Source of the DNA: Apteryx mantelli
Lineage: Eukaryota > Chordata > Aves > Apterygiformes > Apterygidae
Direction: 5' to 3'
DNA length: 64,000 bases
Assembly: GCF_036417845.1 (NCBI RefSeq)
Contig: NC_089985.1
Coordinates: forward strand, 33,686,583-33,750,582
The notes beneath the pieces were generated by a model. That model saw only the letters and a program-made list of their open reading frames with translations. It made no database searches and was not told where the DNA came from. The position numbers and the translations under genes were made by a program. Shown here piece by piece: positions 26,301 to 40,359 of the stretch. Each line of letters opens with the position of its first letter. Positions within the stretch are counted from its first letter, which is position 1.

Positions 26301-27721
26301 GTACAAGGCTTCCTCTTGTACACAGTAGCAAGTTTCAGCTCTCCAACATGTTCTGTATGTGCTTTCTTCTGAAAAGATGATATGGGATGGAAAGGGATTT
26401 GATCGCAAAGGGTCCTGAGTTTCTTTACACAAACATCTTTAGATTTTTCTTCTTGACAACTTGTTCATTGTGTTTAGGTTCCTGTCTCTCATCCCTGCCA
26501 GAAAGCCAACTTAAAACAGGATGATAGCTCCCAGGTTTATGAGCTGTCAACACCCAGATGAGGGTGTAGGCACTTAGGCTGTGAACAGCAGATGCCTGCA
26601 ATTAAAGCTGCATCACAGCAGGAAGGGTGATTAGAGCTCCCTTGGCTTCCCTAATAATAAATCCCTACCTGACTCTTCTCCAACATGCTAGTGAGCCATA
26701 ATTTAACTTGCCTCTCAGACTAGTTTTGTAGGGCTACTGGCTTCGTTGCTGGCTGAAGGCAACCTCAACCAGACTGTGACTTCTTCCCCCCAGGTCCAGC
26801 CTTGTCTAACCACCACAGTCTCCTGGGATACAACCTTGTGGTGGCTCTGTGGAACAGGGCCCGACCTGCCTGCTGTGTAACTACTGCTCCTGTTACACAC
26901 AGTAAAATGCTCTTGGGGCATGGCTGGATGCAGAGCTTGGTTGATGGAGCTGCAATTTAATACCCCGCTACTGCTGCTGACAGCAAAGGGCTTGCTTCCC
27001 ACTGAAACCTGTGGCAGATGTTTAAATTGGTGGCCCTAAAGCTGGAGTCCTCCTAGTGACCTCAGTTAACCTGTCCTAGAGTTTTTATATACTTTTATTC
27101 ACGATACAGACCTTATATCTTTTTTACAATCAGAAGTCTTCTGTCTCCTGAACCAAACCATATTCTGTTGCTGACTTCAAATGTCAGACAACTTGAGATC
27201 AGACAGGATTAAGGAATTGAAGCTTGCACTTTCTTGTCTGGTGTCTGTCTTAAAGGATTTTTAAGTGAGCTAGTGAGGTTGTAACAAGAACAGATCTTAA
27301 AGAAAAAAAAAAAAGAGAGGAGCTTTTTCCAAATTTCAGCTAAGTAACGAGCACAGAAATAATGTAGTTCTCCAAAGCCAGAAGATGTAATGTTATCTTG
27401 AAATACCAAAAATTGATTGGACAATGAATGGTACTGGACAATGACTACCTAACACTAGTTTAGAGGAGCATTTTGCCAGTAAATATCAAATTTAAGTAAC
27501 ACAAAAAACAGCTACAGAAAGTGGAACATATATAAAGCTTAAAGAAGAAAATTATACTTTTAGTCAGGATGCCCAAAACTTGCGCTTGCTCTGTAGTGCA
27601 ACATTATGCCCACTGGATGCTTTATAACCCTCTACAGTGAGAATTAAAAGGAGATACTTTGATTTGTGACCCAGCATCTGGAACTAAAATCTCAAATAAC
27701 AGCCCTTGCCATTTATACTGC

Positions 27722-27960
27722 ATTTTTTAAAATATTCATGGATCTCAAAGCATTTTAATGTTCCTAACTAACACCACGTGCATCAACATAAAGAGTAGCA
27801 CAACTCCCCTCTGATGTAGGCGGTATTATTCCCATCAGACAGGTGAGTAAACAAAGTCACAAAGAATTAAGTGTTAGGGTCCGAAAGGAAGTCTGTGGCT
27901 GAGCTGGGAACAGAACTTGTCCCTTGATACAATCCTCTTCCTTAACCGCAGGGTAATCCT
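27722..27960 (+). mobile_element. MIR-like SINE (CORE-SINE family) fragment
   Basis: It reads in order: atctcaaagcattttaatgt, a tract with cctctgatgtaggcggtat, attattcccatcagacaggt, gagtaaacaaagtcacaaag, ctgtggctgagctgggaaca and a tail with ccttaaccgcagg. This order (cells of 'subtotal at threshold', 'tattcccat...acaggtgag', 'gagctgggaa...gaac', 'ttaacc') is the familiar MIR-type arrangement. Heavily diverged, so an old insertion. It could equally be the related 3' end of an L2/L3-type LINE. Confidence 0.6.
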
Positions 27961-29639
27961 TCCCTGACCAACACATGCAACACTAGATCACAACTGGGAT
28001 ATTTTTTCCTATCCAAGACATGAAGATTTTTCATTTTTTCTCTTCTCCTCCCACACCTACTCCCCATGATGGCAGACTGAATCCCTTCCTTCAACCGGCA
28101 GAACTGTACTGCAGAACATGGTTACAGCCTAACAAAGTTAAAAGGAAAACAGAGCACAACTGGCCCAAGAGAACAAGGCTCATTTGCGGCAGACAGCAGC
28201 TAGATTTCCTCACTCAGAACAATATTTCACCCACTGGTTTGCAGAGGACTGACTGTGCCAGTGCACAGATGGTTTCAGACTATTCTTTGCTGCAACAGCA
28301 TCAGGAATCTTAGTTTTCCATAATGGTGTAGCTCTCCAGTGGTAGTATGCGAGGAAAAAAATCCAAACACCTAGATGTTCCTAGTGTGGAAACACCTTCC
28401 AGGCTTTCTGCAACTGTAGGAACAACAGTAGCGTGAGGTTGTCCCCGAGCTTAGGAGTGATATCCCCTTTCAGGTGCTGCAGCTTCATCTCTGGGAAATA
28501 GAGGAAGGTTCTGAGACACAATCCCACATGAGAAATTCAGCTAAAGGCCTTTGATCACTGCTGAAGTTCTTAGCTAATCTCTGTTTCTTCTGTACATTAC
28601 CCAGAGAACAAGCACCATCCTACTATTTTTGGCAGCTGTTGCGCATGGTTGTGATCCACACAGTACATTTCAGATTTTGTCTCCTTCCTACCCCTCTGCC
28701 TCTAATAAAACTTGACACAAGGGATGAAACAGTCTACAGTAAAATGCCTGAAAATCTCAAACACACTACCAAAGAAGGGGAAGAACCAGTCACGCTTACC
28801 TGGCAAGAGGACAGCTTTTCAGTATAAAGCTGTCTCCAGGTCTCTCTGGAGATCACTTGCCTCCTCTGAGCCTTTCCCAATCAGAGGCAGTACAGCCTTG
28901 ACGATCTAAAGTAGAGGACACTGTCTAACATCTGGCAACCATGGTCAGTCTAATGGGTAGCGGAAGATGGAAGGACAGAGGCTTTTAGCCCACTAGCAAA
29001 TCCATGCCTGCACCCAGCTGTACTATACAAGCTGGCTTTTGAGCTGAGCAAGTCATCATTGGCAGATATGGGGTAGTAGACTTACAGGGATAAGTGATCT
29101 GATCCGTTATGACAAACCTTTATGGTTTTTGGCAAACCCTGTGAAAAGACTTTCATTAAAAAAAAAAAAGTAGTAAATGCGGGTATTAAAAAACAAACTC
29201 CAGTAAATCGAACCTAAGAGCAATTCTCAGCTACGAAGCTCATTCATCCCTTAGATTACTGGGAGATTTAAGAAAGTGGAACAGTTGTTATCACTTGGTC
29301 TGTGGGATTTTGTTGGCTTTTGCAGGCTGATTGCTATATTTAAGCTAGAGCTGCTGTGTCAGACTCCCTATGGGCCAAGAACAATATATTCCAATAATTG
29401 GCATCCTAAATGTATCTTTTTTGAGGCAACCTCTAGTAGCTTCGAAGAGAGAAGAGGAATGGTATCCTAAGAGCTTGGGAAATCTGTCAGGCATTGCACT
29501 GTTGAGGCACTTAGGTGGAAGCGATTTGAAGCTGCAGTCTCCTTGCCAGTGATCTCTCCCATAGGAGCACCTAGCTTTCTTAGCACTCTCAATACTATCC
29601 ACAACGATTCAGTGTTCCTCAGTAAGCAGACAAACTGAA

Positions 29640-29760
29640 TTTGAGGGAGTTGAAGTGACTTGCCCTAGGTCAGCCAGCACACCAAGGACAGGGATGAGAG
29701 CCAGTCCACTGAGAGCCAACCCAGAGTTCCACCCAGTAGACCACAGATTCTCCATCCAGG
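29640..29760 (+). mobile_element. MIR-like SINE fragment
   Basis: Contains gttgaagtgacttgccctag, gtcagccagcacacc and later cccagagttccacccagtag, accacag. The 'aagtgacttgcccaaggtca' phrase is the most conserved part of MIR-type SINEs. Short and divergent. Confidence 0.55.
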
Positions 29761-31163
29761 ACAGTGTTACAGTTGGACAAAGTAAGGTCTTTCTTGTTTT
29801 AAAATGGGTATCTTTGAAAAACCTAAGATCTTGGCAGTGAAATCAAACTTAAATGGGAGATGAGCACCTCACTTTCATTTTGCATTGAATCTTGGTTCAG
29901 CAGAAGCTAATTTTTATAAGGTTTGAGAAACACTTTTTATTCTCCTTCCCCCAACATGGATCGCACTAAATCTTTTTTTACTGGAGCTGTTTTAATCTTA
30001 GCTCATTCTGAGGAGCAGCCTGTTCACTTTCCCCATACCTTTATTAAGCTTCATTGAAGGATTCAGCTTCTTGGATGTAGCAACGTTCTGAGTTGTCTTA
30101 GAGGATAATCAGCAGATCTCTTAGCTGTAACTCACAAATTTTTTGCTCACTGACCACCTCTTTGGAAATGTTTTTTCCAAACTGGAGTATTATCCCTAAT
30201 GCTTGCAAACATTATCTGTGATAGCAAAACAGCTTATAACGTCTTGTTTTGTAAGCTATCCTCCAATAACTGGCTTGCCGAACAGGCTTCTTAAAACAAC
30301 TGCTCTTCCTCAATGCTTAACAGCTGGTAGTGACCTTTCTTCTTAATGTTCAAACATTAAGCACCAAAATAGTTCAGAAAACAAACATGAGCCCCAAGCC
30401 CATTGTAGTAATGCTCAGCAGCTCTTGAAATGGATCTCAGAACATGAAGCCAAGCCAAATATTGGGCTCCTCATCCTGGGCACTCTTTTAAATTGCACAG
30501 AACAAAAGCCTTTAATTTATATTTGACTCTAAAAGTCTAAGAGCAACAATAAATTAGGCAAATAAATCTGTTGCTCAGGATCAAATAAGCTCTGAGAGTG
30601 CCTAACTGGGAACATGACCGGCAGTTAATCTTCCAACAATCAGTAGAAAATAGGCCACTGAAAAAACCAACTCTCTGAAGAAGCTTTCTTTAGCTTCTTT
30701 TCTTCTGTCATTTTTCTTAGCAGAATCTCTTACTGAGCCTCATTTGCTCATGTTGTGAGGTCAGTCAAGCTCTGCTCCTCATACTGAGTTACCTCTGTGG
30801 TGGAGTCATGATCTGAACTCCCAGCCTGCCTCCAGCAGAAGGTTTTGGGATGAACTGTCTGCCCCCTTGTAAACACTGCAAGACTCCCAGCTGTGCTCAT
30901 ATGCCGAAGGAAGAAAACAACAAACTGAATAAATAGCTGCTTTTGTAGATCCTTTTTTCTTATTTCTCTCAACATGTGTGTTTCTGTGTGTATATATGTA
31001 ATCAAGCTGTAGCTGTTAGTAACAGACTTATTAATTTCATGCCATACAAAGCTAAAACCTGGCAAAGCAAAGCCTATCACACTTAGGAATCTGAACAGCA
31101 GGATGTTGAAAGAACCTATGTATTTGAAACAACCCATCTATCCCTCATAGGCTATTTCTTAAA

Positions 31164-31213
31164 TGTGTGTGTGTATGTATGTAAGTATGTATACCAAATA
31201 CATATATATATTT
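31164..31213. repeat. (TG)n(TATG)n compound microsatellite
   Basis: TG units followed by TATG/TAAG units, then a tacatatatatat stretch. Compound simple repeat. Confidence 0.85.
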
Positions 31214-34200
31214 GGTTGACTGTGATTCCAGAGGCAATCTAGTATTTTCTGTGCTTTCACGTGCTAATCCTTAGCCAGCCTCAAACTTCTATTATCGCCT
31301 CATCTTGTGCTTAAAGTACTTGAAGAAGGAAGAAACCACCTTAATTCCCCTCTCCCAACAGTTAATGTTAATATCTGAATGTTATAGACCAGGACTATGT
31401 TTTCTTAATGTTTATAAGCACAGTGATGTCCTGGTTCACACTGAGCCATGCTCCTAGTGCTTGTGTAGTACTTCCCAAGGCATTGCTTCTCTGGTCCCAA
31501 GGAGGACAGGGCAGGGTCTGAGACTGGAATCTCAAACCTCACACTGTTAGCTATAAAATTCTCACAGGTATGAAAATATTTCTGTATCTCTGCCATGCAG
31601 TTGCTACTAAAATCTATTAATTTGGCCAAATAGAGTAAAGCTCCTACGTGTCTACATATAGTACATTTTCCCCCTTTCCGGAGTGCCTGAAACTAAAAAA
31701 GAGAGTCTTAGGAGGATGCAGAGGACATGAATTTGGGAGCCTATGATTCACAAGAGGACCAGTTTCCTAGCTTCGCACCCTTGGTCCTTTTCTGGAATAC
31801 AGCAATTTCTTGAATATGTTTAGATGTTGGTTGTTTTTCCCCACCACATCAGCTTGCCATGGTTGTACATTACTGTCATCTTTCACTGTTGATCATTATT
31901 TAACAGGAAGGATTAAAAAGAAAAGGCAGAGAGAGACCTGCTTCCAGAGAAACACAGAGACAGGAAGGAAAGTATCTCTCTCCTTCCTACATGTGAACAT
32001 TCACAGCTTATTCAGATTAACAAACTACTCACAAATCTCCCCTCTCTATCTGCCATTATTAGTGCAATGGTATTACTTCTCCATGTCTAATACAGGAGTT
32101 CAAAATCCCAGAAAAAAAATCATTCCAGAAGCTGCATATACTTTCTGCATATATAAAGCAAAGCTTAACTCATATCTCCTTTTCTCCTCATAATAACATT
32201 CTGCCTTGGATTTGTATTTGGGTAACCCAGAGGTGTAGGTTACAAATGTGAAAATATATGAGGACTTGAGAAGAGACACAGAAATATGTGGCATTACAAG
32301 CTATTTCCCCATGGCACAAAATGGTCGAAGCAAGGCTAAGAACATGAAATCCATAAAGAGGACGTACAATCCCCTGTCTTGAAAAGGACAGCTAGCACAG
32401 TTGTCTGACCATTTCAAAGAGAAGTATCCTCTCTACTTCACAACCTCTATCCTTGCCACCTCAGGGACTCTACATCAAGCAAAGAATGTATCTCAAAGCA
32501 ATGGCAATCAAAACTAAAGGCATAAAGGAAACAGAGCCTTCATTAGATGAGAGTAGTTTCTTTTGTGCTCTACCAATACACCTCCTCATGATGTGCCCTG
32601 CTGGGACTGGACATGTCATAGGCCAGCTAGTCAAGTACAAGGAAGACCTAAGCAGAGCTTTGTGGTGTTGGCTATTCTGTATTTCAGGCCTGCACTGAGT
32701 ATGAAGCAGTCTGAAGTAGAGCATCCCTACTGCAGCTCTAAGCAATGCCAGGTCCCTCACAAAAACCCAGGCACCTGCAGAATATGGGGAAAATGAAAGC
32801 ATCGCTTCCTTTTACTCAATTAACCTATAAATAACATGAGTTTGCCCCCTTCCTCTCTTTAGCCTTGGGTAGCACAAGCTGTGTCTGTCTATCTGCACAA
32901 GTAGGCCATTGTCAGCAAAAGCCTTCTGTTCACCATGCAGATATGGAGCACCCTGGTAGCTGAGAGGGTTGGTTGTTCCTCAGTTGCATAAATGAGGTGG
33001 AACCAGTGCCTCATTTTATTGTTTCTCTCTTTATTTCAGATCAAGTATCCATGCAAACCATCAGTTTGTCTTTATCATTAATTCAATTTCAGCCAGAACA
33101 GAATATCCAAAACCTGAAATGATTCATGAGTTCATACCCTTCTCCTTTTAACTTCCTTCACATTTATAAAACAGAAGGGAGTGGATGATTACTTTTTTTT
33201 TTTTTAGCTCATCACCAATTCCTCCTTATCCCTTTAGGATGACAGGATGCTGTCTCTCCTTTCAGCAGAAGGGGGCAATCAAGAAGCATCCGAGGTCACT
33301 AGGTTTCTCCACCAGTCACACTGTATGATACAGTTACCGTTTTAGGACCACCTTGTGTTCTGCCTGTTGGTCAACTCCAGCTCTAAGCCAAAGAACATGC
33401 AAACACACATAAGAGCTTTTAAGGATCTTCTCCAGCTTCTCTTTTTAGAGGTGTTGATATCTTCTGGTTTTTGGAGGACTAAGTGACTAAGAAGATCAGC
33501 CAGCGGGGTTTATGGTTTTGTTTTGCCTTCCAAGCCTAGATCCCTCTCCCTGAATGACTAAATGGAATAATCCTGTCTCAATTTTGAGAGCACTGGCCAG
33601 GTGATAGGAGAGCCACAAGCCCATTTCAGGAGGGTGTTAGTCTTTACCTCCTCACTGTAAACTAAAAAACCAAAATGCTTTGGGAAAACTGTTGTTCAGT
33701 AATGGCTATTGAGGAACATACCCAGCTACATCTCTACCTCTTGTGCCTCCTCTTCCAATGACAAGGGAAGCTCTGCACATGGCAGGGGATAGGGTGCAGG
33801 GTTTCGGACACAGCAGGCAGTCTGCAGAGCGCTGGCTCCCTTCATGGGAGAGGGGCTGTGTTCAGGGTGCTTATCTAGGCTATGACTTTCCTCCTGCGAG
33901 CCAAAAGCATCATGAGTCTTTTCTTAAAGCTGCCAACAGCTCGAGAGAAAGCAGAGCTATATTCCTTGTGTATTGAGGCAGAAGGAAAATAACCCAGAAG
34001 ACAAATCTGACCTAATCTCAGATGGACTAGAGAACCGGTCCTCGCTGTCCCAAGTCCCAGGTTAAAACTCTAACCAATACACCGTCCTTTCCCTCTGGCT
34101 TGCCTGCTTTTCAGCTAGCTGGAGAGAAGGGGATTTTTGTCCCGCACAACTCCAAGAAGCCCCTCTGAGCCCTCACTCCACCTTCCCTGTGTGTAGCCAG

Positions 34201-37200
34201 TGTACTCAACCCTTGCAGGTCGGCTCCTGAATTTGGCCCTTTATGAAAAGATCACTATGCTGGCTGCTCCGAGACGCACACAGCCAGTCGTATGTGGGGG
34301 AGAATCATAAGCAAGGGTAGGAATGCCTGTTTGGCAGGCTCTCCCAGCCTCCGAGTGTCTGCAGACTTCTCTCTTTTTTTTTTGTCTCTGCCACCTAATT
34401 TTTAAGCCGGGTTTTGATCTTCTCTGCCAGTGTAAATTAGGAGAGTCACTCCAGACTGACATCAAGTGGGCATGTGCACTCTTTGGTGCATTACTGTTTA
34501 ACTATCTGGACATCTTGCAGCAGATGGGAGTCAGGACAAGTGACAGGACATCTTTACCTGTCTCCTTATCCCCTCTCAGGATCAGCCCTCATTTGGTATC
34601 TGTTTAGTCAGCAATCAGCTGAGAGAAGACAGGTTGATAGTGAAGAAAAGAAACCGCTAACTAGCCCTACTGTTTATATACAATCTTCATGCTCTCACCC
34701 ACTCTTTCCATATATAATATATCTTGCTTCTGCAATTAAAACACATTACTTAAGAAGAAGATAATATTTCAAGCTGAAGAGTAAATTGGAAAGCTGTGTT
34801 TTTCATTTACATGAGTTAAACACACAAGGGACAGCTGGAATGGCAGTTACAATTAGACTACCCATTAGGATGCATTAGATGACATTAACCCAAGACCTCT
34901 CAGGTCCACCGCAAAGCAGTCAGGCTGCAAAGCAGTTTTAAAAGCAACCTAGAGCTTTAAAGTGACACTCATGTTGAGTGCAAACATCGAGAGGGATTTT
35001 TCTTCTCTTCGTGACATGGCACACGATCAGTGTTCTGCTCCCAGACTACAGGGGCTTGGCGCTTCTTTTAAAGCCTTTATAAGGGTGAAATCAAATGCTG
35101 CAAAAACCCTTTCACTACTGCACAAGTATTCCAGAAATGCTAGGGAAAATGCACCAACAAGCACAGCCAGACGAGGGTGTGACTGATCAGACACTCTTCC
35201 CAAACATGTTTATTCATCTTTCTCATGTGTGGTTGGTAAGACTGAAAATTGTCCATCTTGTTGGTTAAAAAAAAATAAAAAAAATTGAGGTATCAAGCCA
35301 TTGAAGAGCAACAGAAGCACTACTGCTTTTGTAAAATATACCATGTGTACTTATCCAGGCTGTGATTTTCCTAATGGGATAAAACTTCATGAGTCACCAA
35401 AGACTGAGACCATGAAACACCATTCAAATATTAAGAGCCGCATAGAAAGCTTGAAATGGATTTAGATTCTAGAGCTCCTGCAACTCTCAGTATCTCTCAA
35501 GATTTCATTGGGATAGTAACTGAATTATTCAAAAAATAGTGGTGGTATGTGAGAAAAATGTGAATAGAAATCTACAGGGACTAAGAACACATTTAAAAAT
35601 ACCAATCTTTTTCCAAATGTTTTCCAAATTCCTTAGTTATGAGGGGAGACTTGCCAATGGGAGAACATGAGTGTTTAAGGGAAAAGAATCATTCACACCC
35701 AGATGCACTACTGAAAAGTATTTGAAGTTCCAGAGACTCTACCCAGTCTCACTTGCATCAAACTACCTGATCCTCTTGAAATCACTAGCAAGCTCCTGTT
35801 TGTAAAGCTGCAGAAAATCAGTTGTAGCTTTTCACAAAAATGCTGAGTTGTCCATGTCAAGAAAATTATAGAAAGTCAGGCTATGGGCAGGAGGGGGAGA
35901 GGGTTAGAAAAAGAGAGTATTGTTTATGGAACATGAAAAGCTCCAGCGACACAATATATGGAATTCTGAGGGAAACAGGCCCTCCTTTCTTTCTGTACAA
36001 TTCAAATAATTCCAATGGCAGACTGGATATTCCCCAAAATGAGTTAGAAAAGCACAGGGCTGTCAAAGCAATTTAGAAAGGGAAAGTTGAAGTAAACATG
36101 GTGACTTTCTCTTTTTTTTTAAGCCTTAACGCTTGGAAGACCTTAATGTTACCCTACACAGTGTATGCTTTTCATAGAATAAAAATAAGTATTAGGTAGA
36201 CTTCCAGCCCGACACAAAGCGACTACATGGGCATTTGCAGAAAATGTGTGGAACTACCCGTAGATATAGTCTTAGCTCAAGCACAATACTCAACATGCAC
36301 ACCTTACTCTAATCTTTTTAGGCTGTCTGTGGATCTGCAAAAATCCTTATGAAGTTCCACTACAGACTTGGAGTTCTGCTTCTAGAATGGCACTCTCTCA
36401 TTCCCCCCAAATGCTCTAAAGATCAAAAAGGCAGACATTTTTTATTGTTCTCATGTTTATATGTTCATGAAGGTGGTGATTAGCTATTAGAGTAAAATAC
36501 CCTGAATTCATACCTTGTTACTGTTTTGCCTCCTTACTCCAGCTGTGAGTAGGAACTAACTCCAGAATATGAGGGACTCTTTCAATCTTTGTACTAGTTT
36601 CTCTTCAGGCTTGTGAAAAGCACATGAAAGACTTTTGTTTTCCTCAGTTATGGAAAGATGGTTTCCAGCATTTTGCAGGACTCAGTTTGTACTCAGAAAA
36701 GTAGAGGTAACAGAAATGACAAATAGTTCCATGACAATTTCCACTTCCCTACCTGTACTTTTGATTAAAAATATATGTATAATTATTACTTGGAAATTTT
36801 GAATAATTGGATCTAAAGAAGCAAGACCAAAGAAATCACAAGGCCTCTCTAGAGCAGTTACACCCAGGAAAAAATATCAGTTATATACTTTTTTCCTGAG
36901 GCATTCTGTTCTTGAAAGTGCTGCTTTCATGGATGAGTTCCTACGAAACAGAAGAAAAGCTGCACACTTTGCCTATTGAAGGAGATAGAGGATTCAGAGT
37001 CTTGCTCACTTTATATTTGAAAGACTATAGCCTGGTGAGCAGTCTTACCAGGACTCACTTGTTTGTCATCCACATTAATGGATGACCTGAAACTTAAAGT
37101 CAATTGGGGTTTCTCTTGCAGAAAGTTTACTGTCTAACTCACTCCTGACTTGTGTGTTTGAAAGGAAAGGGACTTTTTTTGCCTTTTTGACACTGACTAG

Positions 37201-40200
37201 TGTGGCTTTTCACTGAGAAGCTAAGAATCACACTAACAGATCGCATTCATGCAGTCTGAGCTGTTTGCACTACCTCTATAGGATGGGGAGAGGGGGAGGA
37301 CAAACTAGAGAATGGGAGTCTAGGAATTAACCAAAAAAAATTTTAGCTTTACACAGAAAATTCCCTTTGATACTTCTAATTACACTCAAGCAGACAACAT
37401 GCTGGTGTTGTCTTGAGGGTTTATTTTTTTAATTTTACTTTAAAACAGATTTGCTTACTTGTTTTCATCAAAACAGAACTTAAACATTCCGAGCTTTTAA
37501 TTAGTAGGTTGGCAGTCTCTCTCATAACTCTTTCATGAATGACTCTGGATGTGAAGGTTTAGTATAAATCAATCTGACATGATTGCAGTGAGCTCTGTAG
37601 AGCTCTTGACAGCCACGAGGTGTCTCTACGAACTGTCTCAGAAAGGGTGTGAGTCTTGGTTAACAAACAAGACAAAACTGAAATTCAATCTCTGCAGAAG
37701 CCTGTTTGTTTGTCTGTAGCTGTAAAAGTTTTCTTTAATAAACGACTCCTGATAGAAAAAGACCATGATCTTGAATATCATGACAGCTCTATCCAAATAA
37801 CTGAGCAGTACTAACACCAGAGAAAAAATATTTACAGAGTCAAAGAATGGTAAAACAAGGGACTACATCTGGAAGTAGTAAAGGAAAACCTTAAATATGC
37901 TAGGAAAAAGTTCCAACAGTGGAAGTCACTTAGACAAAGAAATACGTTGCTAGTTGAGAATGCATGAGGCAACACTAGAAAGAGGTGCTTCAGAGATGAA
38001 TTTTGAATTTTATCATAACAACACTATTTGGCTGTGTCATCAAGAGCATTAAAACCCATGCTGATTCTCAGAACTTGAAAACTCATAATCCTAAACCTAC
38101 ATCTGCATTTGGGCAGCAACAAAACATACAGTAAATGCTTTCTGCAAAGCGTAAGTGATTAGGAGCTAGAATACTGTTGAAATACAGGAAACAGAGCATA
38201 TGTCCAGGAAACATCATTGTCCCAATAGCCACCATGTCCAAGGAATTAGCCAACATGGAGTTTTACTGACTCTTTTAAACCTTACTCTGCACTTACCAGT
38301 CAAATAAAGCAATGCATAAATGAAACAGCATGGGGAACAGATGCATAAATTGCTTTAAAACCAAGCAGCAAACACAAACAAACATTACAAGCAGAAGGCA
38401 AAACTTCTGACTCAAAAGCTGAACCAAGCACACAGGCACCTAATCTCTTTGAGGATGGGAAGAAGACATCTTTTGCAAGCAAAGACAAAGAAGATGGACT
38501 GAAAGTCAGAACCATGACCACATCTTCAATCTGTCCCTTCAAAGAAAAGGATAAGCCGGTTGTCTGTGGTCAAAGGGTAAAGACAGGACACCTGGGTCAT
38601 CAGAGCTACGAAGTGCAAAGTCCTGGAGCTGTAAGAGATGTAAGATCTGTATCTAAATTAGGGCCTATGTGGCTTCCATATATGTGGTTCCTATTTCCAA
38701 ATTAACTTCTAGTTAAGATAATCTAGGACAGACCTCCCTGATCAGATGTTGAGGTGAAACCATCACTTCCTGCCCTCCATTCTGATGAGAAAACACTACC
38801 AACAACAATGGCTGTTCACAGCATGTGGCAGTATTAAACGTGAGCAGAGACAGAGATCTGACCCACTGGGAACCAAATGAAAGTATGTATTAAACCTCAT
38901 ATGGGCAAGACCAAATCTTAAGCTGTGAAACACTGTAACTCTACAGACGTTTATAGAGAACGTACCCCATAGAGGCAAAGTCACCCCATCCCATATGACC
39001 TGCTAGTTAGGTATCCTTGGATTGTCTTCCATTAAGGAAGCACCCAAGGACCTTCATCTCTATTAACATACTCAGCCAAAGCTGCTGTAAGACTTCCACA
39101 TCTCTGCTGCTTTCCAAAGCTGGGCAGGGAGCAACAGTTGTATCCAAGGAAAAATGTTGAGAATTCAACCTTTTCTATCTTTAATCTGTTTTTATGAAAT
39201 AACAGCACAAAAATGTCCATTTGGGTCAGTCAACAGACTGTTGTTTTGCTGATGAGACTCTTGGGTTTTTCTAGCTTCACTTTAAGTTTGAAATGGATAT
39301 GTTTGATGAAACTTTTTTTCCTTGAAATGCAGATTACATGAGCAGTGTTTCTGTTTAAAAAAGGCATTTTTCAAAAATAAATAGTTCTAATATCTTGCCC
39401 ATCTTGCACGCAGAGAACCGAAACACAAAGGGCCATGTCTGGATTGTTTCTAAAGCCCCAGATACTAAGACAGCTAGCTTGCAAGCACAATCCTTGATAA
39501 GCTTCGAATAGTGCATGTAGAGCCCATGGGACCCAGGTGGCCTAGCATGCTTCATGGATCATGTGAGGCATATCCTACAGACAAAGAATGATCAGGAGAA
39601 GGAAAATGCCGAGCTTATAACTGCTCTGGCTACTGCTCTTTCAGAGCCACATACATCTACCAAAGCAGACTTTGATTCATCCCACCACATTTTCAGACAC
39701 CTCTAGTTTAGTTTTCCTTGACTCAGTGAATTGCCACTGATTGCCCATTCTGTAGGCCACATCCAGCTGCTGCCGCAGCAGCCTTCCACCTTTTCTACTG
39801 CATCCTAGTACCAGTGGCAGAGCAGCCACAGAAGGTGACAGAAGTCTGGTGTAACTGCTCCCGTTTTCCATTCCCTCTACTTCACAGCGTTGTCCTTGTC
39901 TCAGTGCTAAATCTAGGGCTGTAGCAAGAGCCCTTGCAGCCTTCCACTGCAGTAGACTCCAGTCTCAATGCTCATATCTTGCAGTGGATTAATTGGAAGC
40001 ACTGCTGGATGAACAGACATCAGCGTTGTGTAAGGCACCGGTAGCAAAGCCCAGAAGGGAACCACAGAGCCTTAGCATGACTCATTGGCTACTCCAAACT
40101 CTAGCCTCTCGGTAGTGCTGGACACTCCCAAGAAAGGGCTAAAGTTTGTAGCAAACAGGACTAAGGGACTGGTTTGGCTTTAAGTTGTCTAGAACTAGCC

Positions 40201-40331
40201 TGATGTTATCTTCCAGGATTGGAAATGGCTTATACGTGTTTACAGAGCTCTTCCTTTGTCTCTAAATTGGGGTTCAAACCTGATAATGGCCAACTCAAGA
40301 TATAAAAAGTGAAAACAGGTAAACTGAATCA

Positions 40332-40359
40332 CTGTTGGCTAATCCTTTATAGCCAACAG
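40332..40359. repeat. Perfect 10-bp hairpin
   Basis: CTGTTGGCTA (40,332-40,341) and TAGCCAACAG (40,350-40,359) are perfectly complementary around an 8-nt loop. The pairing does not extend outward, so it is too short for a microRNA precursor. It is followed by ggttacctgagctagcttaa (about 40,412-40,431), a phrase like dispersed sauropsid repeats, so it may be part of a repeat. Confidence 0.5.

Noticed and set aside
40332-40359. MicroRNA precursor
   Set aside because: The perfect stem is only 10 bp and pairing does not continue outward, far short of the roughly 22 bp or more needed.
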